A stretch of 64,000 nt of DNA from CAZFBA01 sp964517135 (lineage in GTDB: Bacteria > Cyanobacteriota > Vampirovibrionia > JBFMGH01): positions 140,863 to 204,862 of the forward strand of contig CAZFBA010000003.1 of the NCBI GenBank assembly GCA_964517135.1, in the 5' to 3' direction. The notes under the pieces were generated by a model. It ran no database searches. It had not been told where the DNA came from and saw nothing but the letters and a program-made list of their open reading frames with translations. The position numbers were made by a program, and so were the translations under genes. This document shows, piece after piece, positions 27,856 to 37,137 of the stretch (positions are counted from its first letter, which is position 1; each line of letters opens with the position of its first letter).

Positions 27856-28050
27856 CTATTTAGACATTACTTTTACAAAATAATCTATTGACCTGTTATA
27901 AGTCTTTTCTGCCTCTGTCGGGAAATAACATCCTACCATCTGGCCCTGTTTTCTGTGATATTCTATGCATTCACAACATATGCCATGCCTTGAACAGGAT
28001 GTATAAGTACAGGTGCATTTAGGGTTTGATTGAGCATTTTTACATTCCAT
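27856..28050 (-). CDS. Small Cys-rich protein (DUF6485-like)
   Basis: 64 aa with seven Cys: CKNAQSNPKCTCTYTSCSRH, GICCECIEYHR. The pattern CxCTYxxCSRxGICCECxxYHR, followed by CYFP.EAEKTYDRSI, matches the DUF6485 family, small proteins that probably bind a metal or cluster. No membrane segment or signal. ACAGGAGAAAAG precedes the start. It stands alone between two intergenic repeat blocks. Function is unknown. Confidence 0.8.
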   Translation of the reverse strand: MECKNAQSNPKCTCTYTSCSRHGICCECIEYHRKQGQMVGCYFPTEAEKTYNRSIDYFVKVMSK

Positions 28051-28152
28051 AGCTTTTCTCCTGTTTGATTTAACTGTTATTCACATATATGTTGAGTAAA
28101 ATCCGTTTCATGAAAATATTAACCAAAATGACAATGGTTTTCAAAGTCTGTT

Positions 28153-28354
28153 AATTAACCCAAATTATTCATCAATTTATAGTTTATTTATTCTAGAGGG
28201 TTTAAAAGTGCGGCGATGCCACACTTTTAAACCCGACCCACTTACTTCTGTTTCCTGCGATGTTTTAACACTGTGTTAAAAAGATGTATTCACTAGACGT
28301 CAGTTTCTATAACTGTTTAAGGTCAATTTATTAATAGTTTATGAATTAAATGGG
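28153..28354 (-). repeat. 202-bp dispersed element, copy 1 (MITE-like)
   Basis: Its reverse complement aligns without gaps to 37929-38130; I count 18 differences in 202 positions (about 91% identity). The similarity stops sharply on both sides. The ends carry short inverted repeats (TTAACCC / GGGCTAA here; TTAACCC / GGGTTAA in the other copy). Inside is a hairpin with 13-bp arms, GGGTTTAAAAGTG (28198-28210) and CACTTTTAAACCC (28222-28234). There is no reading frame. It looks like a non-autonomous mobile element. Confidence 0.8.
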
Positions 28355-28492
28355 CTAATTAAAATTTTCAAAATTAGCTATTTTTTACCATAAATCAATT
28401 TTTTTATATTAGTTCTGGCTATAACCTTTTGTCGATAATATTGTTATAATGATTATATCAAGTAGACCCACAGAAATTTGCATAGGACTATT

Positions 28493-28515
28493 ATCCTCTC
28501 AAGGAGAGGATTTTA
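28493..28515 (+). terminator. Perfect hairpin ATCCTCTC/GAGAGGAT with T-run
   Basis: ATCCTCTC (28493-28500), loop AAG, GAGAGGAT (28504-28511), then TTTAC. It would end a transcript starting near the TATAAT at 28445-28450; no reading frame lies between, so a very short RNA is possible. Confidence 0.45.
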
Positions 28516-28631
28516 CTTTATATTATATACAAATGATATGCTTTTAATACCTGCAAACCGTCTTAAGAAAATACATACAGATGTTTGCAAACCAGACTCC
28601 TCGGGTTAAAATAATATAGGATAGTGTATAA

Positions 28632-28671
28632 CTGGGATTTTGAAAAACGAAAAAGTTTCAAGTTATGCACC
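28632..28671 (-). repeat. 40-bp dispersed repeat, copy 2
   Basis: Inverted copy of 22911-22950. ATAACT (28627-28632) and AGTTAT (28661-28666) also make it part of an imperfect hairpin. Confidence 0.65.
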
Positions 28672-28719
28672 AGTCTTTAATATTAGTCCCCTGATAATAT
28701 CAGCATAGAAGCATTGAAA

Positions 28720-29259
28720 ATGAATGACCAAATTAACTTAACTTACGACTTTGATACCATTACATTAGAAATAAAACCCCCGAGGAGCTCAAGTTTTACT
28801 CTGTTTTGCGCCACACTGATGGTTTTTATGACCATAGCATTTGTCTTTTCTATAATCCAGAACAGCAATACTAATGCCATTATACCCTTTTTATTATGGG
28901 GTTTAGCAATTTTGCTTACTGGTTATCTCCTTCTATGTAACTTTTTTGCCAGAGTGATTGTTACTGTTGATACTGAAAACCTCTCAATAAAAGATGACGT
29001 TCTCGGTATGGGCTTTTCTAAAAGCTTTAAAATAAAAGAAATTAAAAATTTCAGGGTAGCAAACTTTTTTGATAAAGTGTCAACTCCAACAGCCTCTGGT
29101 TTATTGCATTTCAGGTTTTATGATGGCAAAGTTGCTTTTGAACATAATGACAAAACCTATCGCTTTGGGTCTCAAATCAATCATAATGATGCTATCATTA
29201 TAGCTGAAAAGTTTAAAAACTTTATAAAAAAAATAAACTACGATAAACAAATAGCTTAA
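28720..29259 (+). CDS. Hypothetical membrane protein with PH-like domain
   Basis: 179 aa from ATG at 28720; a TTG two codons earlier (28714) is an alternative, and neither has a clear ribosome site. Residues about 24-45 and 53-75 are two membrane helices. The rest, VIVTVDTENLSIKDDVLGMG then SKSFKIKEIKNFRVANFF, is beta-rich and looks like a small bacterial PH-like domain on the cytoplasmic face. I do not recognise a named family. The spacing to the next gene is about 85 bases on the same strand, so cotranscription is possible. Confidence 0.7.
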   Translation: MNDQINLTYDFDTITLEIKPPRSSSFTLFCATLMVFMTIAFVFSIIQNSNTNAIIPFLLWGLAILLTGYLLLCNFFARVIVTVDTENLSIKDDVLGMGFSKSFKIKEIKNFRVANFFDKVSTPTASGLLHFRFYDGKVAFEHNDKTYRFGSQINHNDAIIIAEKFKNFIKKINYDKQIA

Positions 29260-29344
29260 AACTGCCGTTCAGAAATTTTTCTTTGCTAAAAAAAGGCTTT
29301 ATAGTATATTTAAGTCTATAACCAGCCTCATAGATGCTATTAAA

Positions 29345-32320
29345 ATGAAAAGTTCGCATAAATTTATTCTTATTGTTCTTTTTATTGCCTTTTTTTTCTC
29401 AGGGGCAAGCGCACTAATCTATCAGGTATTGTGGGTTAAGCATCTGACACTTATTTTTGGCTCTCAGACTCTTGCTATAAGTACTATTCTGGCAAGCTTT
29501 ATGGGTGGGCTTTCTCTGGGAAGCTATTTAATGTCCCGTTATGCCTCTCGAATTAAAAAAGTTGTCTTAACTTACGCTTATATTGAAATATTAATCGGTA
29601 TTTATGCACTGTTAATACCTCTTATATTTGAGTTAATAGATGTTATTTATAAATACATCTGGCCTTTAATAGATGGCAATTATACTATTATTTCTCTGGT
29701 AAGGTTTTTGCTGGTATTTATTGTACTTATTATTCCTACCAGTATGATGGGGGCAACTTTACCCCTGATTGTGAAGTATTATATCGATAAAGATGAAGTT
29801 ATTGTAAGATATACAAGCCTGCTGTACGGTATTAATACTTTTGGAGCAGTTGTAGGTACCTTTATAAGCGGGTTTTACCTTATTGAACACTTTGGAATGA
29901 GAGGCACAAACTTTATTGCGATATCATTTAATATTATAGCTGCAATAGTAGCCATACTAGTTCATATAAAAACATATAAATCTATTAATGTTAAAGATAC
30001 AGCCGATAGTCTGTGTTTAAAATACAAAGATCTTAATACTCATGACAAAATTATTCTATGGTGTATGCTAATATCAGGTTTTACAGCTCTTGCATATGAA
30101 GTTATATGGGCCAGGCAACTGGTTTTAATATTTGGATCTACAACATATTCTTATTCTGCAATGTTATTTATATTTTTAACAGGTGTTGCCTTTGGCAGCA
30201 TAAGTATAAACAGGTTTTTTAATGACAACAATAAAAACAGATACTATTTTGCAGGTATAGAAATATTGACAGGTCTTCTGGTCATAGCAGGAATATATTA
30301 TTATAAAGAACTTATTTATCTTTATAGCAGGCTGGCAACACTTTTGCCTCCGGAATGGTTTATTGTACCTGTTCTGGTAGTTTCAGCCCTCCTTATTTTG
30401 CCGGCAACATTTGCTTTTGGTGTTTTGTTCCCTCTCTCTATCAGGCTGTTTACCCGCAGCTATAAAGAAATTTCAGCCTGTACCGGTACTATTTATTCTT
30501 TTAACACCCTGGGATGTATTATAGGGTCTTTTTCTGCCGGATTTATTTTAATACCTCTGCTGGGTTTAAAAGGATCTATTTTGCTTGTATCTTCTCTTAA
30601 TGTGCTTATTGGTGTTTTATATCTTACCTTTATACTGAGAGAAGCATATTTAAAGATTATTTTATCCAGTATAGTTACTGCAATAGTTTTTGTGCTTATA
30701 GCAGGTACCCCTGAATGGCAGGCAAGGTACATTGCTTCTGGTGCATACCTTAATAGAGTTGTTAATATTAAGTCTGACTATGATGCCTTCTTTAAAAAGC
30801 TTGAAACATACTTACCTGTATTTTATAAAGAAGGGCAGCACTCAACAATAGCAGTATTTAAATGGAAAGTAAAAAAAGGATCTTACTATTCTCTCTATAA
30901 CAACGGAAAAATTGAAGCATCAACGTTTTTTAATGATATGAGAACACAAACTATGCTGGCCTTTTTGCCTGCTATGCTTGTTAAAAACTCTGGATCAGCT
31001 GCTATTATAGGCATGGGATCAGGAATTACTGTTGGTGCGCTCCTTCAATTTCCGTTCCAGGAAGTAGAAGTTATTGAGCTCGAAAAAGCTATTGTAGATG
31101 CAAGAAAATATTTCTCTAAACCTTATGGAGACCCGCTAAAAGATCAGAGAGTTAAACTTATTATTGATGACGCAAGAAATTATCTAAATGTTGTAGATAA
31201 AAAGTATGATCTCATTATCTCTGAACCTTCTAATGTCTGGGTAAGTGGTGTCGCCAGCCTTTTTACGGAAGAATATTATAAAATAATTAAAAAGAGACTT
31301 ACAGATGACGGCATACTATGCCAGTGGATTCAAATTTATGACCTTAAAATGGAAATAATAGCATCTGTTTTAAAGGCAATGAAAAATGAATTTAACTATG
31401 TTTACCTCTTTCACCCTAAAAGTGGAGCTGACTTTCTTTTAATAGCTTCGCAAAAACCTTTAAAAATTGATCTTGATAATTTATCTGAAAAGATAAACCA
31501 GAATAAAAATGTTAAAAATCACTTCAAAAACGGATATGCAATATACAAAAATTATCAAATAGCTAATTTATTTATTGGTAACGATGATGCAATTACTAAA
31601 TATCTCTCTGATAACTTTCATAAGATACCTTCAAACACAGATAATAATTCATACCTTGAGTTTAAAGCCCCCAGAATGTTTTATACCTCGCCCGGTGAAT
31701 ATTTTCAGGAAATTAATATCAATGAACTATTTATGAACTTAAAAGGTATCGACATGAATGATGTTAAAAACCCTACTGATGACTTTTATAAGGAGGTCGT
31801 TCTTGCTATAAAAGACCAGTTCAAGGTTGCAAAAAAGAGAAGCCACCATAGAGTAGCCTCTGATAAAGATCTCTACAGAAAGCAGGCTCTTGTTTATGCA
31901 TTAAAATATAACGATTTTAGAAATAATTCACCTGAAAGCCTTTCACTGCTAGGAAAAGCCTGTATATTCTCTGGTGAAATTAAAAAAGGTATCAACTATC
32001 TTGAACAGGCTGCAAAGAAAAACATTGATGATATAAGTACATACAAAATTCTTGCACGCTATTTTAACAAAATGCTCTATAAAGAACACTATGAAATCAA
32101 CCCGGAAAAAGCTCAGAAATACTCAAATAAGATTATTAAACTGAATGCAGATGACCCGACAGGCTATTTGCTTCTGGCAATTGCCCGCTATCGCCTTAAA
32201 GACTATACCGGAACAGTTAACAGTCTTAATATTTATAAAAAACTTTGCGATAAACAGAATTGCAACTTCAAAGAAAGCTATTATAACTACTATATTAAAG
32301 CAGCAAAAGCCAGAATATAG
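29345..32320 (+). CDS. Fused membrane/spermidine-synthase-like protein with TPR-like tail
   Basis: 991 aa. Residues 1-460 are polytopic, with the motif GASALIYQVLWVKHLTLIFG repeated in a second half as GFTALAYEVIWARQLVLIFG, typical of the MFS-like part of fused spermidine synthases. Residues about 500-720 form a SAM-binding aminopropyltransferase-like domain: IIGMGSGITVGALLQFPFQE, EVIELEKAI, DDARNYL and YDLIISEPSNVW. The end (about 850-985) is helical and TPR-like. Catalytic residues for polyamine transfer are not all evident, so the substrate is uncertain. It is followed by a 314-base gap and secA. Confidence 0.88.
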   Translation: MKSSHKFILIVLFIAFFFSGASALIYQVLWVKHLTLIFGSQTLAISTILASFMGGLSLGSYLMSRYASRIKKVVLTYAYIEILIGIYALLIPLIFELIDVIYKYIWPLIDGNYTIISLVRFLLVFIVLIIPTSMMGATLPLIVKYYIDKDEVIVRYTSLLYGINTFGAVVGTFISGFYLIEHFGMRGTNFIAISFNIIAAIVAILVHIKTYKSINVKDTADSLCLKYKDLNTHDKIILWCMLISGFTALAYEVIWARQLVLIFGSTTYSYSAMLFIFLTGVAFGSISINRFFNDNNKNRYYFAGIEILTGLLVIAGIYYYKELIYLYSRLATLLPPEWFIVPVLVVSALLILPATFAFGVLFPLSIRLFTRSYKEISACTGTIYSFNTLGCIIGSFSAGFILIPLLGLKGSILLVSSLNVLIGVLYLTFILREAYLKIILSSIVTAIVFVLIAGTPEWQARYIASGAYLNRVVNIKSDYDAFFKKLETYLPVFYKEGQHSTIAVFKWKVKKGSYYSLYNNGKIEASTFFNDMRTQTMLAFLPAMLVKNSGSAAIIGMGSGITVGALLQFPFQEVEVIELEKAIVDARKYFSKPYGDPLKDQRVKLIIDDARNYLNVVDKKYDLIISEPSNVWVSGVASLFTEEYYKIIKKRLTDDGILCQWIQIYDLKMEIIASVLKAMKNEFNYVYLFHPKSGADFLLIASQKPLKIDLDNLSEKINQNKNVKNHFKNGYAIYKNYQIANLFIGNDDAITKYLSDNFHKIPSNTDNNSYLEFKAPRMFYTSPGEYFQEININELFMNLKGIDMNDVKNPTDDFYKEVVLAIKDQFKVAKKRSHHRVASDKDLYRKQALVYALKYNDFRNNSPESLSLLGKACIFSGEIKKGINYLEQAAKKNIDDISTYKILARYFNKMLYKEHYEINPEKAQKYSNKIIKLNADDPTGYLLLAIARYRLKDYTGTVNSLNIYKKLCDKQNCNFKESYYNYYIKAAKARI

Positions 32321-32634
32321 AAAAAACAAGACTGAAAACCCCCTCTAAAAATTTTCAGGATGTTTTAAGCACACACTACCCAAAAACTAATTATTTTTAA
32401 ACAGTATAATGGCTTTAAAAGAATATATTGTCTTATATGCTTGCTGAGTAGTATTGTTGCGATAAACAAACTATTAAAACACTAATCATTATTGTTTTTA
32501 AGCCTATTAATAATGGTTGAACTTAATAAATCATAAAAATTTTCTTATCATAAAGAGATTTAACACTCCTACTGTGCTAAAATCTTGAAAAAGTCGTCAA
32601 TAAAATTATCATCGGTTTCAGGAAACACAAAAGA
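32321..32634. other. Intergenic region before secA
   Basis: 314 AT-rich bases. I see no gene, strong hairpin or repeat. The secA promoter should be here; CAGGAAACAC just before the ATG at 32635 is the likely ribosome site. Confidence 0.6.
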
Positions 32635-35454
32635 ATGATTAATCTTCTGCTAAAAATATTAGGAGACCCCAACGATAGAGAACTCAAGAAGATGCAACCC
32701 ATTGTGGATGCAGTTAATGCCTATGAGCCTGTTTTTTCTGAGATGTCAGACGATAATCTCTCAAGAGTTACTATAGATTTTAAAAATAGACTTGATGCAA
32801 GGCAAAAATCTTCTAACCCTGACAAAGATAGAAAACTTGAAGAAGAAGCACTTGAACTTATATTGCCTGAAGCCTATGCAGCTGTGCGGGAAGTTGGCAA
32901 ACGTGTGTTAAATATGAGGCACTTTGATGTTCAGATACTCGGTGGTTATGTATTACACAAAGGTCGTATCTCAGAAATGCGTACCGGTGAGGGTAAAACC
33001 CTTGTTGCTACTCTGCCGGCTTACCTGAACGCACTTACTGGTAAAGGTGTACATATTGTAACCGTCAATGACTACCTTGCACGCCGAGATAGTGAATGGA
33101 TGGGTGAAATATACAGGTTTCTGGGGCTTAATGTTGGCCTAATTACCCTTGAAAAGGGTTCATGGAGCGAGTTTGAACTTAAAAAAGCAGCCTATGCAGC
33201 TGATATAACTTATGGAACTAACAACGAATACGGCTTTGATTATCTTAGAGATAATATGGCAGGCAGCCTTGAGCAGTGTGTTCAAAGACCTTACCATTAT
33301 GCTATCATCGATGAGGTCGACAGTATACTTATTGATGAAGCCAGAACACCTCTCATAATTAGCGGCAGGGTTGAACAATCAGCTGACCTTTACTATACAA
33401 TGGCTAAACTGGCTCCTAAACTTCAGAAAGATATCGATTATGAGGTTGATGAAAAAACCAAAAACGTTATACTAAACGAAGAAGGCATCGATAAAGCAGT
33501 AGAATATCTCGGATGTGAAGATCTCTATGACCCTTCAAGACAGTATGCACACTATATTATACAGGCATTGAAGGCAAAAGAGCTGTTTAAAAAAGATATA
33601 GATTACGTCATAAAAGACAATCAGATTGTTATAGTAGATGAATTTACTGGCAGGCTTATGGATGGCCGCCGATGGAGTGATGGCCTGCATCAATCTATTG
33701 AAGCAAAGGAAAAATTAAAAATTCAGGATGAGTCTCAAACTCTTGCCAGTATTACATTTCAAAACCTGTTCAGGTTATATCCAAAACTGGCAGGTATGAC
33801 AGGTACTGCTAAAACTGAAGAGCCTGAATTTGAAAAAATATATAAGCTTAAGGTTTTTTGTATAACCACTAACAAAAGAGATATCAGAAAAGATGAACCT
33901 GATGTTGTTTATAAGACAGTAAAACAAAAGTTTCTTGCTGTCGTTGACGATATTATAGAAAAACATAAACAGGGCCGACCGGTGCTTGTTGGCACTATCA
34001 GCATTGAAAACTCTGAAATAATATCTGATATGCTTAAAAAAAAGGGTATCAAGCATAACGTCTTAAACGCAAAATACCACGCACAGGAAGCAGTGATTAT
34101 TGCACAGGCCGGAAGAAAAGGGGCCATTACGATTGCAACTAACATGGCTGGTAGAGGTACTGATATATTGCTGGGCGGTAATCCTGAATTTCTGGCTAAA
34201 GAAATGCTGGAAAAAGACGGCATTAAAGCCGAAGAGATTGACGATAAAGAATATGAAAAAATAGCCCAGGATTATCTGCAAAGAGCCTATAAAATATGTG
34301 ATGATGAGCATAATGAAGTTGTAGAAGCTGGTGGGCTTTATGTTTTGGGTACAGAAAGGCATGAATCCAGGCGTATAGATAATCAGCTCAGAGGTCGTGC
34401 TGCAAGACAGGGTGACCCGGGTAGTACACGCTTTTATCTCTCTCTTGAAGATAGCTTGATGAGACTTTTTGGAGGAGAAAAGATATACAACTTAATGGAT
34501 TCACTTCAGGTTGAAGAATCTATGGCCATTGATCACCCACTCATAAGCGGTACAATAGAACGTGCGCAGAAAAAAGTTGAAGCCTATCACTTTGATATCA
34601 GGAAACACGTCCTTGAATATGATGACGTAATGAATGATCAACGTGAAAAATTCTATAAACAACGCCGCAAAGTTCTTGAAGGCCAGAACCTGAAAGAAGA
34701 TATTCTCTATATGATTGAAAGAGAAGTCGAGCGACTCATTGGAGCCTTCATAAATAAAGACCTTCCCTATGAAGAATGGGAAGCTGGCGCACTGGATGAT
34801 ATTTGTAAGGCAGTCTCATCTCAGATTCCGCCACTGTCACATCTGACACCTATGGATCTCAGAGGCATGAAATATGATCCACTGCTTAATAAGCTTCTAC
34901 AAGAGGCTCATAATGCTTATAATGAACATGAAGAGAACATTGTTAATTTCTTTAATACTGTCATAGCACCTGAAACAGGTCAGAAAAAACAACTGCTGGA
35001 TGATAAAGATAATATCATGAGAGACCTCGAAAGAGACACTCTGTTGAGGATTGTAGATAAAAAATGGGTTGATCACCTTCATAACATAGACGCTTTGAGA
35101 GAAGGTATAGGCCTAAGGGCTTATGGCCAAAAAGACCCGCTTATTGAATATAAACGAGAAGCTTATGAAATGTTTAATGACCTGATACAGGATATTCAGA
35201 GAGAAACAGTATCAACATTATTTAGAACTAAATTCCAGGTTCAGGTAGTTAACCTTCAAGATGAAGAAGAAATTGAAACAGAACTCACTATTGCAGGCCG
35301 TTCTGCGGTTTCATCTTATGATGAAGATGGCTCCGATCAGGAAGAATCTTATTCTTCTTCAGCTCGCAAGGTCGGCCGTAACGAACCATGCCCCTGCGGC
35401 AGTGGGCTTAAATATAAGAAATGCTGCGGTGCAGTTAAGGTCAATCAAAGGTAA
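32635..35454 (+). CDS. secA: Preprotein translocase ATPase SecA
   Basis: 939 aa, usual length. SecA drives proteins through SecYEG at the inner membrane. Walker A MRTGEGKTL is at about 115-123; the DEAD-box-like motif IIDEVDSILIDEARTPLIIS follows near residue 225; the preprotein-binding and helical wing domains follow. The second ATPase half has TNMAGRGTDILLGG and QLRGRAARQGDPGS. The C-terminus carries the zinc-binding SEC-C motif EPCPCGSGLKYKKCCG, for SecB or ribosome contact. It is 5 bases before prfB, so the two are cotranscribed. Confidence 0.99.
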   Translation: MINLLLKILGDPNDRELKKMQPIVDAVNAYEPVFSEMSDDNLSRVTIDFKNRLDARQKSSNPDKDRKLEEEALELILPEAYAAVREVGKRVLNMRHFDVQILGGYVLHKGRISEMRTGEGKTLVATLPAYLNALTGKGVHIVTVNDYLARRDSEWMGEIYRFLGLNVGLITLEKGSWSEFELKKAAYAADITYGTNNEYGFDYLRDNMAGSLEQCVQRPYHYAIIDEVDSILIDEARTPLIISGRVEQSADLYYTMAKLAPKLQKDIDYEVDEKTKNVILNEEGIDKAVEYLGCEDLYDPSRQYAHYIIQALKAKELFKKDIDYVIKDNQIVIVDEFTGRLMDGRRWSDGLHQSIEAKEKLKIQDESQTLASITFQNLFRLYPKLAGMTGTAKTEEPEFEKIYKLKVFCITTNKRDIRKDEPDVVYKTVKQKFLAVVDDIIEKHKQGRPVLVGTISIENSEIISDMLKKKGIKHNVLNAKYHAQEAVIIAQAGRKGAITIATNMAGRGTDILLGGNPEFLAKEMLEKDGIKAEEIDDKEYEKIAQDYLQRAYKICDDEHNEVVEAGGLYVLGTERHESRRIDNQLRGRAARQGDPGSTRFYLSLEDSLMRLFGGEKIYNLMDSLQVEESMAIDHPLISGTIERAQKKVEAYHFDIRKHVLEYDDVMNDQREKFYKQRRKVLEGQNLKEDILYMIEREVERLIGAFINKDLPYEEWEAGALDDICKAVSSQIPPLSHLTPMDLRGMKYDPLLNKLLQEAHNAYNEHEENIVNFFNTVIAPETGQKKQLLDDKDNIMRDLERDTLLRIVDKKWVDHLHNIDALREGIGLRAYGQKDPLIEYKREAYEMFNDLIQDIQRETVSTLFRTKFQVQVVNLQDEEEIETELTIAGRSAVSSYDEDGSDQEESYSSSARKVGRNEPCPCGSGLKYKKCCGAVKVNQR

Positions 35455-35459
35455 TATCT

Positions 35460-36573
35460 ATGTTAACAGACTTTAAAAAAGATATTGAAATCCTAAAAGC
35501 TCAAATAACTAATGCCGGAAACTATCTTTGAGCCAGAAAAGCTTAAAAATAAAGTAGATGAATTGCAACAAAAGCTTAACCAGCCTAATATCTGGAATGA
35601 TCCGATAGAAGGTCAGCTTGTGTCACAGGATCTACACGAAAATCAGGAACTACTTCAGCTTTATAACGACTGGAACTCAAGAATAGAAGAAATTGAAATA
35701 CTTCTTGAGATGGGTATTGAAGAAAATGATACCTCAGTAGAAGCTGAAATAGAGACCAGCATAAAATCTCTAAAAAAAGAACTCGATCAGTGGGAATTCC
35801 AGAAGATGTTGGGCGGAGAATATGATAAATCAGACGCTATAATTACAGTTAATGCCGGTGCAGGCGGGACAGACGCACAAGACTGGGCAGAAATCTTGCT
35901 CCGGATGTATCTCAGATGGTCTGAACAGAATAAATACAAAGTTTTAATTATTGACCAGTCAGACGGTGAAGAAGCAGGTATTAAAAGCGCTACCTGCAAA
36001 GTCTCTGGCAGGTATGCTTACGGATATCTTAAAGCTGAAAAAGGTGTTCACAGGCTTGTAAGGCTATCACCATTTAACGCTAATAACAAAAGACAAACAA
36101 GTTTTGCATCTGTTGAAGTGTCACCAATCATACCTGATATAGATTCAAAAATAGAAATAAACCCTGATGACCTCGATATTTCTACAATGAGAGCCGGGGG
36201 TGCCGGTGGACAGCACGTTAACAAAGTTGAATCAGCTGTTAGAATAACACACATACCCTCTGGTTTAACTGTAAAATGCCAGCAAGAGCGTTCACAAACC
36301 CAGAATAGAGAGCTGGCTCTTGAGTTATTGAAATCTAAATTGCTTGAACGCAAACAACAGGAACATGAACAGAAACTCTCTGCCCTCAAAGGTGATGTTA
36401 TGGACGTCAATTTCGGTAGCCAGATACGTTCTTATGTCTTCCACCCCTACTCAATGGTGAAAGACCATCGCACCAGTTATGAGACTGGCAACGTTGATGG
36501 GGTTCTCAATGGGGATATTGATCCTTTTATAGAGGCTTTTCTACGTAGTGATTATAACATGATAGCTAAATAA
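35460..36573 (+). CDS. prfB: Peptide chain release factor 2, expressed by +1 programmed frameshift
   Basis: RF2 reads UAA and UGA stops. The true start is ATG at 35460, with AAAGG upstream: a 23-codon leader frame (MLTDFKKDIEILKAQITNAG, NYL) ends at CTT TGA (35526-35531). Skipping the T at 35529 joins Leu to EPEKLKNKVDELQQKL in the main frame. This is the classic RF2 autoregulation site: Tyr-Leu-UGA. The upstream stimulator is weak (CCGGAA, not AGGGGG), and the base after TGA is G. The main frame has the RF2 tripeptide SPF in RLSPFNAN and the GGQ loop GGAGGQHVNKVESAV. Total about 370 aa. An ATG at 35512 in the main frame has no ribosome site. Confidence 0.96.
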
Positions 36574-36591
36574 GCTTCCTAACTGAACTGT

Positions 36592-36726
36592 TTATTTGTC
36601 TAACTGAAATTCTGCATAGTTCATGTCTGACTGCTTGTTGATTTCATCAACAGTGACAGAAAGAGGCAGAAAAATCAACACGAGAATACTAACAAAAGAT
36701 ACCAGTGTAGCGATTTTTTTAATCAT
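36592..36726 (-). CDS. Possible small membrane or secreted peptide, 44 aa
   Basis: The minus strand reads MIKKIATLVSFVSILVLIFL then PLSVTVDEINKQSDMNYAEF, ending QLDK. It has a basic start, a ~17-residue hydrophobic segment and a polar, acidic tail, so it could be an exported peptide or a single-span membrane protein. AGGGAGA lies 9 bases before the ATG at 36726, a good ribosome site; another in-frame ATG at 36735 is too close to it. It converges with prfB. I do not recognise it. Confidence 0.5.
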   Translation of the reverse strand: MIKKIATLVSFVSILVLIFLPLSVTVDEINKQSDMNYAEFQLDK

Positions 36727-36940
36727 TTTTAACATTCTCCCTAACTTTTTGACCTGCATAAATGAGATCTTACAATATTATTATGCCATTTTTTTGCAAA
36801 ATCAAAACCCTGTTTTAGATAAAAAGAAACATTTTTTTACACAAATCAGAAATATGTTTTTGTTTTTCCGAAATGGCAAAATATAAGATAAAACCTCTTT
36901 ATAATGCTTAATAAAGGCTAATATAATTCTTCTAATACCG

Positions 36941-36974
36941 GATTACCGTCAAAAGGCAACTGATTCCAGAGATA
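36941..36974 (-). repeat. 34-bp dispersed repeat, copy 2
   Basis: Inverted copy of 6837-6870, 5 differences in 34 positions. Confidence 0.6.
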
Positions 36975-37045
36975 CTGGGTCTCAAAATAATACGGTGAAA
37001 TGTAATATATTGAAAGCAAACTGGTATAACGTTGTGATTACAGCT

Positions 37046-37080
37046 ATTTCAAAAAATAAAGAGCCTGATGAAGGCTCTTT
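37046..37080 (-). terminator. Terminator of the 37138 gene
   Basis: On the minus strand: AAAGAGCC (37080-37073), loop, GGCTCTTT (37065-37058), then ATTTTTTG. It is an 8-bp stem with a T-run, 58 bases after the stop. Confidence 0.75.
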
Positions 37081-37137
37081 TAAAAATTCAGGGCAATAGT
37101 ATGTCACGATGACATTGATAAAATCGGAAATCAGAGA

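Larger units (their letters stand above)
28051..28713. other. Intergenic region with mobile-like repeats
   Basis: 663 bases with no credible gene. It holds one copy of a 202-bp element (28153-28354), a TATAAT at 28445-28450 followed by a hairpin with a T-run (28493-28515), and one copy of the 40-bp repeat (28632-28671). Confidence 0.65.
36727..37137. other. Intergenic region with repeat and terminator
   Basis: 411 AT-rich bases. It holds a 34-bp repeat copy (36941-36974) and the terminator at 37046-37080. I see no gene; the plus-strand frame through this region is low-complexity and lies over the small minus-strand gene. Confidence 0.55.

Noticed and set aside
36623..36886. Plus-strand 87-residue frame after prfB
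   Set aside because: Low-complexity, Phe/Lys/Asn-rich, no ribosome site, and it lies opposite a better minus-strand small gene.
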